Source: CAZQGJ01 sp964592905
Lineage (GTDB): Bacteria > Patescibacteriota > UBA1384 > CAYGGE01
Assembly (NCBI GenBank): GCA_964592905.1
Contig: CAZQGJ010000010.1
Coordinates: 1-21,499 of the forward strand
DNA: 21,499 nt
Reading direction: 5' to 3'
This document shows, one piece after another, positions 14,329-21,121 of this stretch. The notes beneath the pieces are model-generated. The model was not told the DNA's origin. It saw only the letters and a program-made list of their open reading frames with translations, and made no database searches. Within the stretch, counting starts at the first letter, position 1. Each line of letters opens with the position of its first letter. The translations under genes were made by a program, and so were the position numbers.

Positions 14329-15099
14329 TTAAGTTTTTGCGATGGAGAGCTGCTCCCAATGCATCAAAAACTGAGAGGTCAGCTGATCGGCGATTAAAGC
14401 GCTTTGAATAAAAATACCGTGTGGTTCATCGGTCCGCAAACAGTAATACTCGACTGAAAAGCCGGGAGTGATATAGGTGTTGACCGTTATATCCATAACC
14501 GTTCGGGGTACCACTATCGTCTGCCTTAAAAGATTATGCTCGTCGGCATTAAAAATTGGGTTATTAGAACGAGTATTAGCGATAATCTCGATCTCAATAC
14601 CGAGCTTGACCCGTTCTTGAGTCAGATTATTAGCAATATCGTTATAGCTATCATTGAGGACATCAAGATCGATATAGGCGTAACGTTGACCATTAACAGG
14701 GATAATCCGATGTGCGTAACGATGCATGGCGATCAATCCCTCGCGGCCTTCATAAAATCGGACGGTTGGCTTATCGTCGCGTAAGTTATAAATAGCCTGT
14801 AGTCGATCCATGGCGCCGGTTAGATACTGCTCTTTTTGCTTAATCTCTTGACGATCTAGGTCTATAAGCTTGGAGAGCTCTTGAGGATTTTCGGCTCGGT
14901 AAAGAGTCTTTTTACCCATCTCGACAGTGCTGACTATGCCGAGGCGGAGGAGCCGCTCGAGAATAACATAAGTAGTGGTGCGATTAACCTTGGCCTTGTG
15001 GGCGATATTTTGCACTGAAACAGCACCTAATTCGAGCAGGGCGAGATAAACGGCACTTTCGCGATCGCTGAGGCCTAGCTTAGACAGAATCTCAATCAT
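14329..15099 (-). CDS. TrmB-like winged-helix transcriptional regulator
   Basis: A 256-residue predicted DNA-binding regulator. Residues 1-75 form the TrmB-type winged helix (LGLSDRESAVYLALLELGAVSVQNIA, then VNRTTTYVILERLLRLGIV). A charged, possibly coiled-coil linker follows (about 80-110) and then a C-terminal sensor-like domain with FYEGREGL, the motif that joins the HTH to the effector domain in many TrmB-like proteins. The ligand is unknown. It starts 1 nt after the stop of the TMEM175-like gene, so the two are co-transcribed. It could control the divergent heliorhodopsin, its own operon, or both; this is inference from position. Confidence 0.85.
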   Translation of the reverse strand: MIEILSKLGLSDRESAVYLALLELGAVSVQNIAHKAKVNRTTTYVILERLLRLGIVSTVEMGKKTLYRAENPQELSKLIDLDRQEIKQKEQYLTGAMDRLQAIYNLRDDKPTVRFYEGREGLIAMHRYAHRIIPVNGQRYAYIDLDVLNDSYNDIANNLTQERVKLGIEIEIIANTRSNNPIFNADEHNLLRQTIVVPRTVMDITVNTYITPGFSVEYYCLRTDEPHGIFIQSALIADQLTSQFLMHWEQLSIAKT

Positions 15100-15100
15100 C

Positions 15101-15754
15101 TCAGTCGACCTCGATTATCTTGGCATGATTAATTGGTGATTTAATAATTAGAAAGTTCCAGGTATGCGAATCGATCGGCACAAAATAAAGAATTGGGCCT
15201 AAAGCAAAGATAATTAAACTCAGTATCGGAGAAACTAAAGAGGTGACCATCGCCACAAAATAGATAGCTGGAGGCAAAAGGATCTTGTGTCGAGCATTAA
15301 TTTCGAGGACCTTAGAGATGCTATGAGGTTCGGTCAAGCGATTTTCGGTAATCGCATAGTGCCAACTGACATAAAGGGCACAACCACAGGCAATCAGATT
15401 TAAGCCGTAGATAAAGTGAGCTAAGACGCTGGTTGGATACTCGCCTAAAAAAGCCGTCGAGAACGGTATAAAGGTTACGAAGAGTAGGAATACTAGGTTC
15501 ATCCAGACATGATTGAAGTTGGTGCGTGCCACATAGCCAAACTGAATATGATGACTGAGCCAATAGATAGCCAAGATTACGAAGCTTGTCAGATAAGAAA
15601 GAAACTTCGGCCAAAGATGACTTAAGGCGTCGAGTAAGCTCAAGCTAGTCACTGGTGAGCTGTGCAGAATCGGCACCTTGAGCTCAAGGATTAAGAGGGT
15701 CATAACGATAGCAAAGATGCCATCGGATAGTGCTTCTATTCTTGCTGGACGCAT
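15101..15754 (-). CDS. TMEM175-family (DUF1211) potassium channel-like protein
   Basis: A 217-residue six-helix membrane protein whose first helix carries the family motif as RIEALSDGIFAIVMTLLILELKVP; canonical members read R-x-x-x-F-S-D-G, so Phe is replaced by Leu here. Bacterial TMEM175 proteins form tetrameric potassium-permeable channels lacking the classic TVGYG filter. Other helices are visible, including FLSYLTSFVILAIYWLSHHIQFGYV with its histidine pair. Start ATG 15754 lies a few bases after an AT-rich box shared with the divergent heliorhodopsin promoter region. It forms a two-gene unit with the TrmB-like regulator. Channel activity is inferred from family. Confidence 0.85.
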   Translation of the reverse strand: MRPARIEALSDGIFAIVMTLLILELKVPILHSSPVTSLSLLDALSHLWPKFLSYLTSFVILAIYWLSHHIQFGYVARTNFNHVWMNLVFLLFVTFIPFSTAFLGEYPTSVLAHFIYGLNLIACGCALYVSWHYAITENRLTEPHSISKVLEINARHKILLPPAIYFVAMVTSLVSPILSLIIFALGPILYFVPIDSHTWNFLIIKSPINHAKIIEVD

Positions 15755-15765
15755 AGTTTTATCTG

Positions 15766-15775
15766 TATCATAATA
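15766..15775. promoter_or_regulatory. Shared AT-rich box between divergent heliorhodopsin and channel genes
   Basis: The 38-bp gap contains TATCATAATA (15766-15775). It offers -10-like boxes in both directions: TATCAT or CATAAT to the right, TATGAT or TATTAT to the left. A possible rightward -35 is TTGCTG (15742-15747), 18 bp from TATCAT; no good leftward -35 was found. The geometry means both units could be controlled by one bound regulator. Confidence 0.35.
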
Positions 15776-15792
15776 GCACAGTAAGGAGTTGG

Positions 15793-16563
15793 ATGCTAGA
15801 CATGAAAATCAGTCAACTGCGCCGGTTTAACGGTTGGATGGGTCTCGTTCATCTGGTCCAGGGCTTGCTTATGATCCTGGTGTCAAATCAATTTAAGCTA
15901 CCGGTCACGACTAGCTATTTGGCTTTTGACAGTATGACCCAAACGATACTAACAACTCAATCGACACTCGCTCAGATTCGCATCGGGCCGCTGGTGGCTG
16001 TCTTTCTGTTACTCTCGGCCTTAGCTCACTTTCTCTTAGCTAGTCCAGGCATCTTTGATTGGTATAGAGCCAACCTGAAAAGAGAGATTAATCCGGCCCG
16101 CTGGTACGAATACGCCTTGAGCTCATCGTTAATGATTGTTGTTATCGCCATGCTCTGCGGTATGTCTGACCTGTCAAGTCTGATTCTGATCTTTAGCTTA
16201 AACGCCACCATGAATCTGTTCGGTCTAATGATGGAGCTACACAACCAGAGCACCACCAAAACGAACTGGACGGCTTATATCTTTGGCTGTCTGGCCGGCT
16301 TGGTGCCCTGGCTAGTTATCGGGCTCTATTTCTATGGAGCGGCTAGCTCGGTCGCAACTACTATACCAGCCTTTGTCTATGCCATTTTAATCTCTATCTT
16401 TGTCTGTTTTTCAGTTTTTGCTCTCAACATGTGGTTACAGTATAAGAGGATTGGACCCTGGAAAGATTACCTCTATGGCGAAAGAGTTTATATTATTTTA
16501 AGTTTACTGGCGAAGTCAGCTTTGGCCTGGCAGATCTTCTCTGGCACCCTGCGACCGCAATAA
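15793..16563 (+). CDS. Heliorhodopsin
   Basis: A 256-residue seven-helix retinal protein of the heliorhodopsin family, an inverted-topology class distinct from type 1 rhodopsins with slow photocycles and mostly unknown roles. K241 in SLLAKSALAWQIFSGTL is the Schiff-base lysine, and E106 in RWYEYALSSS is the counterion position. H20 and H79 match the conserved histidines near the retinal pocket. Helices lie at about 12-31, 65-84, 104-123, 126-147, 160-181, 190-217 and 229-250, with the characteristic long loop after helix 1. The start ATG has AAGGAG 4 nt upstream. No retinal-producing gene is nearby, so retinal may come from outside. It is divergent from a TMEM175-like channel and TrmB-like regulator. 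Confidence 0.96.
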   Translation: MLDMKISQLRRFNGWMGLVHLVQGLLMILVSNQFKLPVTTSYLAFDSMTQTILTTQSTLAQIRIGPLVAVFLLLSALAHFLLASPGIFDWYRANLKREINPARWYEYALSSSLMIVVIAMLCGMSDLSSLILIFSLNATMNLFGLMMELHNQSTTKTNWTAYIFGCLAGLVPWLVIGLYFYGAASSVATTIPAFVYAILISIFVCFSVFALNMWLQYKRIGPWKDYLYGERVYIILSLLAKSALAWQIFSGTLRPQ

Positions 16564-16576
16564 CTGTCAAAGGGTA

Positions 16577-16605
16577 TTGACAACTTTAGGTAGGTATGTT
16601 ATGAT
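16577..16605 (+). promoter_or_regulatory. Near-consensus promoter of a candidate ~400-nt RNA
   Basis: TTGACA (16577-16582, perfect -35), 17 bp, then TATGAT (16600-16605, one mismatch). This is the best promoter match in the window and begins 14 nt after the heliorhodopsin stop. Predicted transcription start is near 16612. No coding gene follows on this strand. Confidence 0.8.
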
Positions 16606-16611
16606 CTTTTT

Positions 16612-17020
16612 ATCCCTGAGAATAGCTTAGGATGAACTGCGTACGGTATAACCTACCAGTCGCTCTGCACCGAAAGGAAAGTACCTTGAAACAGTACTGT
16701 TTGCTGAGTTTGCTGAGTTAATGATGCCTCTGCATCGCCGGCGTTAACAGCGCTGACGCAAGAGCAGCGCGACAGAAACATATCTCTTGCAATGTCCGGT
16801 GAATCGATGCTGTGGCGCCAGCGCTTTGGTCAAATAGCGCGGTAGAAATGACCCAGAGCATCACAACTTAGCTCTGTACTAGAGGAGGAAGGATACCAGC
16901 CCTTCACAGCTGAAAGCAGCGTACCACAGGGGTATCGCTCGGATATCGGCAATACGCCGACCCATAGAACCTTTCAGCGCACAAACAAGAGCCCAGTCGC
17001 AAACGTGACTGGGCTCTTTG
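16612..17020 (+). ncRNA. Candidate ~400-nt structured RNA with tandem H-type pseudoknots
   Basis: Between a near-consensus promoter and an intrinsic terminator lies ~400 nt without an ORF of note. Visible helices: 16615-16620/16626-16631; 16680-16684/16694-16698; a long-range stem 16732-16741 with 16796-16810 (5-nt bulge). Inside it, pseudoknot A: 16750-16755/16765-16770, whose loop 16758-16764 pairs with 16784-16790. Pseudoknot B: 16821-16825/16836-16840, with loop 16828-16832 pairing to 16849-16853. Then hairpin 16854-16859/16871-16876. A 3' domain is closed by GCTGAAAG (16909-16916) with CTTTCAGC (16971-16978) and holds hairpins 16918-16925/16931-16939 (one bulge) and 16946-16950/16956-16960. 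The size and pseudoknots recall tmRNA, but there is no tRNA-like end. I cannot place it in any family I know. Confidence 0.72.
16987..17019 (+). terminator. Intrinsic terminator of the ~400-nt RNA
   Basis: A perfect 12-bp stem pairs AAGAGCCCAGTC (16987-16998) with GACTGGGCTCTT (17007-17018) around an 8-nt loop. The T tract is short (TTT, then GCTATTT) but the stem is long and GC-rich. It separates the ~400-nt RNA from the small unit that follows. Confidence 0.8.
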
Positions 17021-17024
17021 CTAT

Positions 17025-17053
17025 TTGTGATATCTACTCAGTTATTATATAAT
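17025..17053 (+). promoter_or_regulatory. Promoter of a short transcript with an 11-codon ORF
   Basis: TTGTGA (17025-17030), 17 bp, then a perfect TATAAT (17048-17053). The predicted start is near 17060. It begins only a few bases after the preceding terminator, so the downstream unit is independently transcribed. Confidence 0.7.
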
Positions 17054-17078
17054 CCAAGTGCTGATGTAGGAGGTGCCT

Positions 17079-17114
17079 ATGACTGCTCAACCGTCCCTCA
17101 CCCTCATGATCTAG
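17079..17114 (+). CDS. 11-codon small ORF with an ideal RBS
   Basis: ATG 17079 follows a full-length Shine-Dalgarno sequence, AGGAGGTG (17068-17075), with AGGAGG ending 5 nt before the ATG; this is the best RBS in the window. The peptide is MTAQPSLTLMI, ending at TAG 17112-17114. The stop codon touches a 7-bp hairpin, GCTGGTC (17114-17120) with GACCAGC (17127-17133). A strong terminator follows at 17143-17171. It resembles a leader peptide of an attenuator, but no plus-strand gene follows, and it lacks runs of Trp, His or other regulatory codons. It may encode a micropeptide, or translation may tune a small RNA. Confidence 0.5.
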   Translation: MTAQPSLTLMI

Positions 17115-17142
17115 CTGGTCATCCTGGACCAGCGAACTCAGG

Positions 17143-17180
17143 CCCCTCGCTATTCGGAGATTAGCGAGGGGTTCTCTTTT
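17143..17180 (+). terminator. Strong intrinsic terminator of the small unit
   Basis: A perfect 10-bp stem pairs CCCCTCGCTA (17143-17152) with TAGCGAGGGG (17162-17171), with a 9-nt loop, followed by TTCTCTTTTT. The total transcript from 17060 would be about 115 nt. The T tract overlaps the end of the convergent glycosyltransferase gene; on that strand there is no T run after the stem. Confidence 0.88.
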
Positions 17181-18322
17181 TAATCGGTATCAAAGGCCGT
17201 ATCAAAGATATTATGCCAGAGATAACGTTGGGCCAGCTTTTGCGCGGCACGGGCGGCCTCTTCATAATCATCAGAGTTAGTAGCTAAGCTGACGACCGCC
17301 TCGACTAAGGACTCAATATCATCTGTGACAATCTTGCCAGCGCCGGCTAGTTCGATCTCTTGAGCGATCGCCGAGATATTGGTCATGACGATCGGCAAAC
17401 CAGCCCCTAAATAACTCTTGATCTTGCCCGGATCGGTAAACTGCTTAAAGCTATCGGACTTAATTTCATAAGGAGCTAAACCAATATCGGCCGCCGCTAA
17501 ATACTGATCGACATCGGTTTGTTTCGGTAAGTAACCCAAGAAACGGATTGGAGTCTGGCTATGACGGACCCTCTCGGCCAACGGACCAGAACCAATAACG
17601 GTTAAGCGTGCACTGGGTAGAGCGGCCAGGATTTTGGGCCAGGCCTCGAGGAGGAGCTCTATCCCCTGTTCGGAACTCAGGATACCGAGAAAAACCAGCT
17701 CGGGAAAATATTCAGGCTTTGTCGATCTAGTAGCTCGCTCTAACAGATGAGTGCCGACCGGCACAGTGCGCTGTCGGCCACTGGATTGAATAGATAAACC
17801 AGATTTGAGGCGCTCGGTTGCCATCGCCGAAGATAGGTTCCAGGTTTCATCTGCCTGGCTAACACAATAACGATCAAGCCAGTGATAAAGTCGATTAAGC
17901 CAATTAGCCTTGAACCGATTGGGAATATAGTCGATAACATAATAGACGACGCGCTCAACCTTGCCAAAACGACGCAAAAGTATACCCGTCAGAGCGTTGA
18001 GATTGTCAACACCAAAATAGAGCTCAACCGGATGCTGCCAAAAATAAACAAAGGTAAAGCAGAGATCGCGCAGAAAAAAGATCAGCTCATGACCAAAGCC
18101 GGCTGGACCCCAGCTGGTTTTGTCTAGCTTTCCGGCCAGATAGAGTTCGACACGACTTTTCAGCGAAACACCATCACGCGCCTGTTTAAATGGGTTGGTT
18201 AATAGCGTCACCGCTTCAACCTCATCGCGTTTCAGCAGATAGGCTAAGAACTCTGACTCGACGAGACTATAAGAGGTATAGGTGTGATGAACTATGGCGA
18301 TAGTTTTGGCGATTTTGGCCAT
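17180..18322 (-). CDS. GT4-family glycosyltransferase
   Basis: A 380-residue GT-B fold glycosyltransferase of family 4 type, adding a sugar from a nucleotide donor to a growing glycan at the cytoplasmic face. The donor-binding half shows ELVFLGILSSEQGIELLLEAW, LTVIGSGPLAERV, FLGYLPKQTDVDQYLAAADIGLAPY, and the loop KIKSYLGAGLPIVMTNISAIAQEI with its GLP-type signature. The start is ATG 18322, which has GGAGG 8 nt upstream and overlaps the previous gene by 31 nt; a longer frame to 18484 merely shadows that gene. It is the last gene of the leftward glycan unit. The sugar and linkage cannot be read from sequence. Confidence 0.88.
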   Translation of the reverse strand: MAKIAKTIAIVHHTYTSYSLVESEFLAYLLKRDEVEAVTLLTNPFKQARDGVSLKSRVELYLAGKLDKTSWGPAGFGHELIFFLRDLCFTFVYFWQHPVELYFGVDNLNALTGILLRRFGKVERVVYYVIDYIPNRFKANWLNRLYHWLDRYCVSQADETWNLSSAMATERLKSGLSIQSSGRQRTVPVGTHLLERATRSTKPEYFPELVFLGILSSEQGIELLLEAWPKILAALPSARLTVIGSGPLAERVRHSQTPIRFLGYLPKQTDVDQYLAAADIGLAPYEIKSDSFKQFTDPGKIKSYLGAGLPIVMTNISAIAQEIELAGAGKIVTDDIESLVEAVVSLATNSDDYEEAARAAQKLAQRYLWHNIFDTAFDTD

Positions 18323-19305
18323 AAGCCGAGCCTCCAACCAATGACAATAAAAGTATAAAGAATTGGGACTGTCAGACAGAACCAAGGGTGCAGCCACCAA
18401 GCCAAATCCGGTTGCCGACGATAGCCTTGCCAGGCTTGCCCAATTGGATAGACCAAACTCACCATCAATAAAGTCGTCCACCAAAACTCAAATCGGTTTA
18501 AGCCGTAGGTGTAACGCCGTAGCTTCTGATAGCGTAAAAAGAGGATTAAGTTACGGGCTAACTTGCGATAAAAGCCGACTAAGCTATTAACATAATCATG
18601 ATGGACGGGTCGGCGATAGAGAGCAAACTTGTCGTGTCCAGCTTCGACTAGCTCCTCCGCCTGATCGAGATGAAAAAAATAGGGCTGCCAACTGGTATTG
18701 TCTAGGAGTAACTGGCGACGCGTTAAGTAACCTTGGGAGCCAAGCGTTGGCAGCTTGGCTGGATTAAATTTGGCCAGCCAATAGTCTGGTTCGGTCTGAA
18801 CGATGAGCTCTGGTTGTAGCCAACTTTTTTCGTGAGGACCCAAAATACCGCGTCGTCCTAGTTGATAGATAAAAGGATCGTTGACGCCGGTCAGTTCGCA
18901 GTATCGGTTATAGAGACTATCGCTCTTGCGGTAGGCCCAATAAACTGTCTGAAGCCCGGCAATATCTGGATTGGTTTGCATAATCCTCACCGCTCGACTA
19001 AGCCAATCCTCACCAATCAAGGTGATGTCAGAATCGATCAGCAGAATCAGCTCTCCGGTAGCGGCCGCTAAACCGATCGATTTGGATCTTTCGATATGCC
19101 GATGACCGCTCTTCAGCACCTTCGCCCCAAATCTCTTAGCAATCGTGAGCGTTTGGTCAGTTGAGCCATCGTCAACAACGATCAATTCGAGCAATGCGCT
19201 CGGATAATCTTGAGCCGCCAGAGCTTGCAAGCAAGAATCGAGATGAGACTCGGCATTAAAGGTAGGAATAATCACCGAGACGAGAGGTGCGTTAAGCATC
19301 GTCAT
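18292..19305 (-). CDS. GT2-family glycosyltransferase with C-terminal membrane helices
   Basis: A 337-residue GT-A fold enzyme. The N-terminus VSVIIPTFNAESHLDSCLQALAAQDYP and VVDDGSTD are standard GT2 nucleotide-binding features, and LLIDSDI supplies the metal-binding DxD-like motif. Two hydrophobic helices near the C-terminus (about 275-292 and 305-325) anchor it to the membrane. It likely transfers a sugar to a lipid-linked glycan; specificity is unknown. Start and upstream stop overlap as ATGA (19302-19305), and its end overlaps the GT4 gene. Confidence 0.88.
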   Translation of the reverse strand: MTMLNAPLVSVIIPTFNAESHLDSCLQALAAQDYPSALLELIVVDDGSTDQTLTIAKRFGAKVLKSGHRHIERSKSIGLAAATGELILLIDSDITLIGEDWLSRAVRIMQTNPDIAGLQTVYWAYRKSDSLYNRYCELTGVNDPFIYQLGRRGILGPHEKSWLQPELIVQTEPDYWLAKFNPAKLPTLGSQGYLTRRQLLLDNTSWQPYFFHLDQAEELVEAGHDKFALYRRPVHHDYVNSLVGFYRKLARNLILFLRYQKLRRYTYGLNRFEFWWTTLLMVSLVYPIGQAWQGYRRQPDLAWWLHPWFCLTVPILYTFIVIGWRLGLWPKSPKLSP

Positions 19306-20285
19306 GGTCGTTCTATTCGTTTTAAGAATAGCCCGTGAACAAAGGCCAAGCCATAAACGAGATGAGTCAACAGTATGCCCCAGCCAACTATCAGGGCGGC
19401 TCGCCAGCCAATTCTAAAGATATTAGCTAAAACGGCGATCAGGTAGCCAATCAAGAGTACCGCCAAGGTAATGATTAAACTGGGCAACCAAATAAAAGCT
19501 ATGAAAAGACCGGCCAGTAGACAAAGGGCAAAAAGAGTGGGCAAGAAATAGATCGGGGCCAAGGTTTCGGGATAGGCTTTGACAAAGAAACCACGATGAC
19601 GGCCCATGTTCCGAATCTGCTTGAGATGCGCCACGGCAAACGGCCGCCGGTGGTGCCAGACCTGGACTGCGGGATCATAGATGACTTGATACCCGAGGGC
19701 GCGAATATCTCGACAAACCTTGGTGTCATCGCCGCTCGATAACCGCGAGCGAAAACCACCTAATTGGCGCAAAACACTAGTCCGAATGATTAAGTTTACT
19801 CCCTGTAACTCAGCCACCTGTCGGCGAGGTCGTGATAGAAAACGGTATTGCGCCGCACCGCTGGTTAGATAAGATTCATAGATATATCCACCCACCAAGG
19901 CAGGCCAGGGGTCGTCGGGAGCGGTCAGATTGGGTCCGCCGACGGCTGCTATCTGTGGATCAGAGTCAAAGATCTTGGCCGCGGCCTCGAGCCAATCGGG
20001 ATGAGGATAGGCATCGTCATCGATCAAGGCGCAAAACTCCCCCTTGGCGACCGCGATACCTAGATCTCGCTTCTCGCCGAGGCTGATCGGCTGGATAGTT
20101 GCCTCGACCTGACGAAAGGGCAACGGCAGTGTAGGTAGCTTTTGGCCTTTTTCTGTCACCAGTATTAACTCGTATTCGGTTGGATCGGTATTCAGTAAAA
20201 GAAACTTGGCTAAATCGCTAAAGAATCGCTCCGTCACCACGTAGAGGCAGATGATGATAGAGAATCGAGGCGAGTTGTTACTCAT
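19302..20285 (-). CDS. GT2-family glycosyltransferase (second copy, membrane-associated)
   Basis: A 327-residue GT2 enzyme starting SPRFSIIICLYVVTERFFSDLAKFL, with LGEKRDLGIAVAKGEFCALIDDDAYPHPDWLE providing the DDD metal site. The acceptor-side motif GDDTKVCRDI takes the place of the usual ED motif, and QVWHHRR follows. Two to three hydrophobic helices fill residues about 245-300. Its sequence is clearly different from the neighbouring GT2, so the two probably add different sugars. It overlaps both neighbours by ATGA (20282-20285 and 19302-19305), a sign of translational coupling. Confidence 0.87.
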   Translation of the reverse strand: MSNNSPRFSIIICLYVVTERFFSDLAKFLLLNTDPTEYELILVTEKGQKLPTLPLPFRQVEATIQPISLGEKRDLGIAVAKGEFCALIDDDAYPHPDWLEAAAKIFDSDPQIAAVGGPNLTAPDDPWPALVGGYIYESYLTSGAAQYRFLSRPRRQVAELQGVNLIIRTSVLRQLGGFRSRLSSGDDTKVCRDIRALGYQVIYDPAVQVWHHRRPFAVAHLKQIRNMGRHRGFFVKAYPETLAPIYFLPTLFALCLLAGLFIAFIWLPSLIITLAVLLIGYLIAVLANIFRIGWRAALIVGWGILLTHLVYGLAFVHGLFLKRIERP

Positions 20286-21121
20286 CGCAGTTCGTCCTCG
20301 ATATATTGCTTGAGTGTCGTCTGCCAGTCTATAGAAAAATCATGCTTGATTGAACGCAACACCTCTCGATCGGGTCGAGGTGCGGCAAAGCTCTCGGCAA
20401 AAAATTCTGAGCCAACCGGCACCAGTCGAGTCGGTAGCTGCATCGTGCTCACTAAACACTCGGCTATATCATAGCGCGAACACTCACCAGCGCTGGCAAA
20501 GTGATAGATGCCACTCAGCCGCGAGGGCAGACTACGATCGATAAACTCAACTAGGTCACGCGCATAGGTTAAGGAGCCGACCTTGTCGTTAACCACCGCG
20601 AGTTCGGTCTGGGTTTCGGCTAAACGCAAGATATTAGCGACAAATTTGCGTTGTTCGCGACCGCCACCGATGAGCCAGGCCGAACGAACTATCAAGGCGC
20701 TCGGACTAAACTCGGCGACTAAACGTTCTCCGGCTAGCTTGGAACGGCCATAGTGATTTATCGGATCAGGCTCGTCGCTCTCGACAGAAAACTCGGAGCG
20801 ACCATTAAAGACAGCGGCAGTACTAATATAAACAAATTGGGCACCGATGGCTTCGGCGGCAAGCGCCAATTGACCGCTCGCCCTAGCGTTAACCTGATCG
20901 GCTAACTCGGGGTGTGACTGACAGTAGTCGACATCGGTCAGAGCCGCGGCATGGATAATCACTGCCGGCTTCTCTTGATTCAGTAGCTTAGTCACAGCCG
21001 TATCGTTCGTGATATCAAGCTCGAGTTTATCGGGTGCAATGACCTGATAATGAGGCATCAGCCGACGGACATAGCCGGCTAAAACACCGTGACCGCCGGT
21101 AACTAAGAGCTTAGGCCTCAC
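20282..21121 (-). CDS. RmlD-like NAD(P)-dependent sugar reductase
   Basis: A 279-residue short-chain dehydrogenase of the RmlD substrate-binding family, best known for reducing dTDP-4-dehydrorhamnose to dTDP-rhamnose. The N-terminal nucleotide-binding motif is LVTGGHGVLAGYV, followed by the RmlD-typical DITN, IIHAAALTDVDYCQ, the serine of YISTAAVF, and HYGRSKLAGE with Tyr and Lys of the YxxxK pair. The motif GGGHG form differs from the classic GANGQLG. The start is GTG 21121, overlapping the upstream methyltransferase end by 11 nt. RmlA, B and C are not in the window, so the substrate is uncertain and the symbol is withheld. Confidence 0.83.
   Translation of the reverse strand: MRPKLLVTGGHGVLAGYVRRLMPHYQVIAPDKLELDITNDTAVTKLLNQEKPAVIIHAAALTDVDYCQSHPELADQVNARASGQLALAAEAIGAQFVYISTAAVFNGRSEFSVESDEPDPINHYGRSKLAGERLVAEFSPSALIVRSAWLIGGGREQRKFVANILRLAETQTELAVVNDKVGSLTYARDLVEFIDRSLPSRLSGIYHFASAGECSRYDIAECLVSTMQLPTRLVPVGSEFFAESFAAPRPDREVLRSIKHDFSIDWQTTLKQYIEDELR

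Noticed and set aside
16881..16910. SRP RNA-like GGAGGAAGGATACCAGCCC
   Set aside because: The apical GGAAG...AGCAGCC geometry of the SRP Alu/S domain hairpin is not formed by the flanking bases.
16612..17020. The ~400-nt RNA could be tmRNA
   Set aside because: Size, pseudoknots and a TAATGA at 16719-16724 fit, but there is no 5' GG-UUCGAC type sequence, no T-loop GGTTCGANTCC and no 3' CCA, and the would-be tag (ending LLSLLS) lacks the usual Ala-Ala-type end.
16612..17020. The ~400-nt RNA could be RNase P RNA
   Set aside because: AGGAAAGTACC and ATAGAACC faintly recall conserved regions I and V, but the P4 pairing, the GGTAAGGGTGAAA-type region and 5'-3' end pairing are missing.
18323..18484. 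Longer N-terminus of the GT4 gene
   Set aside because: The extra 54 codons lie within the upstream GT2 gene and show no family similarity; ATG 18322 has a proper RBS.
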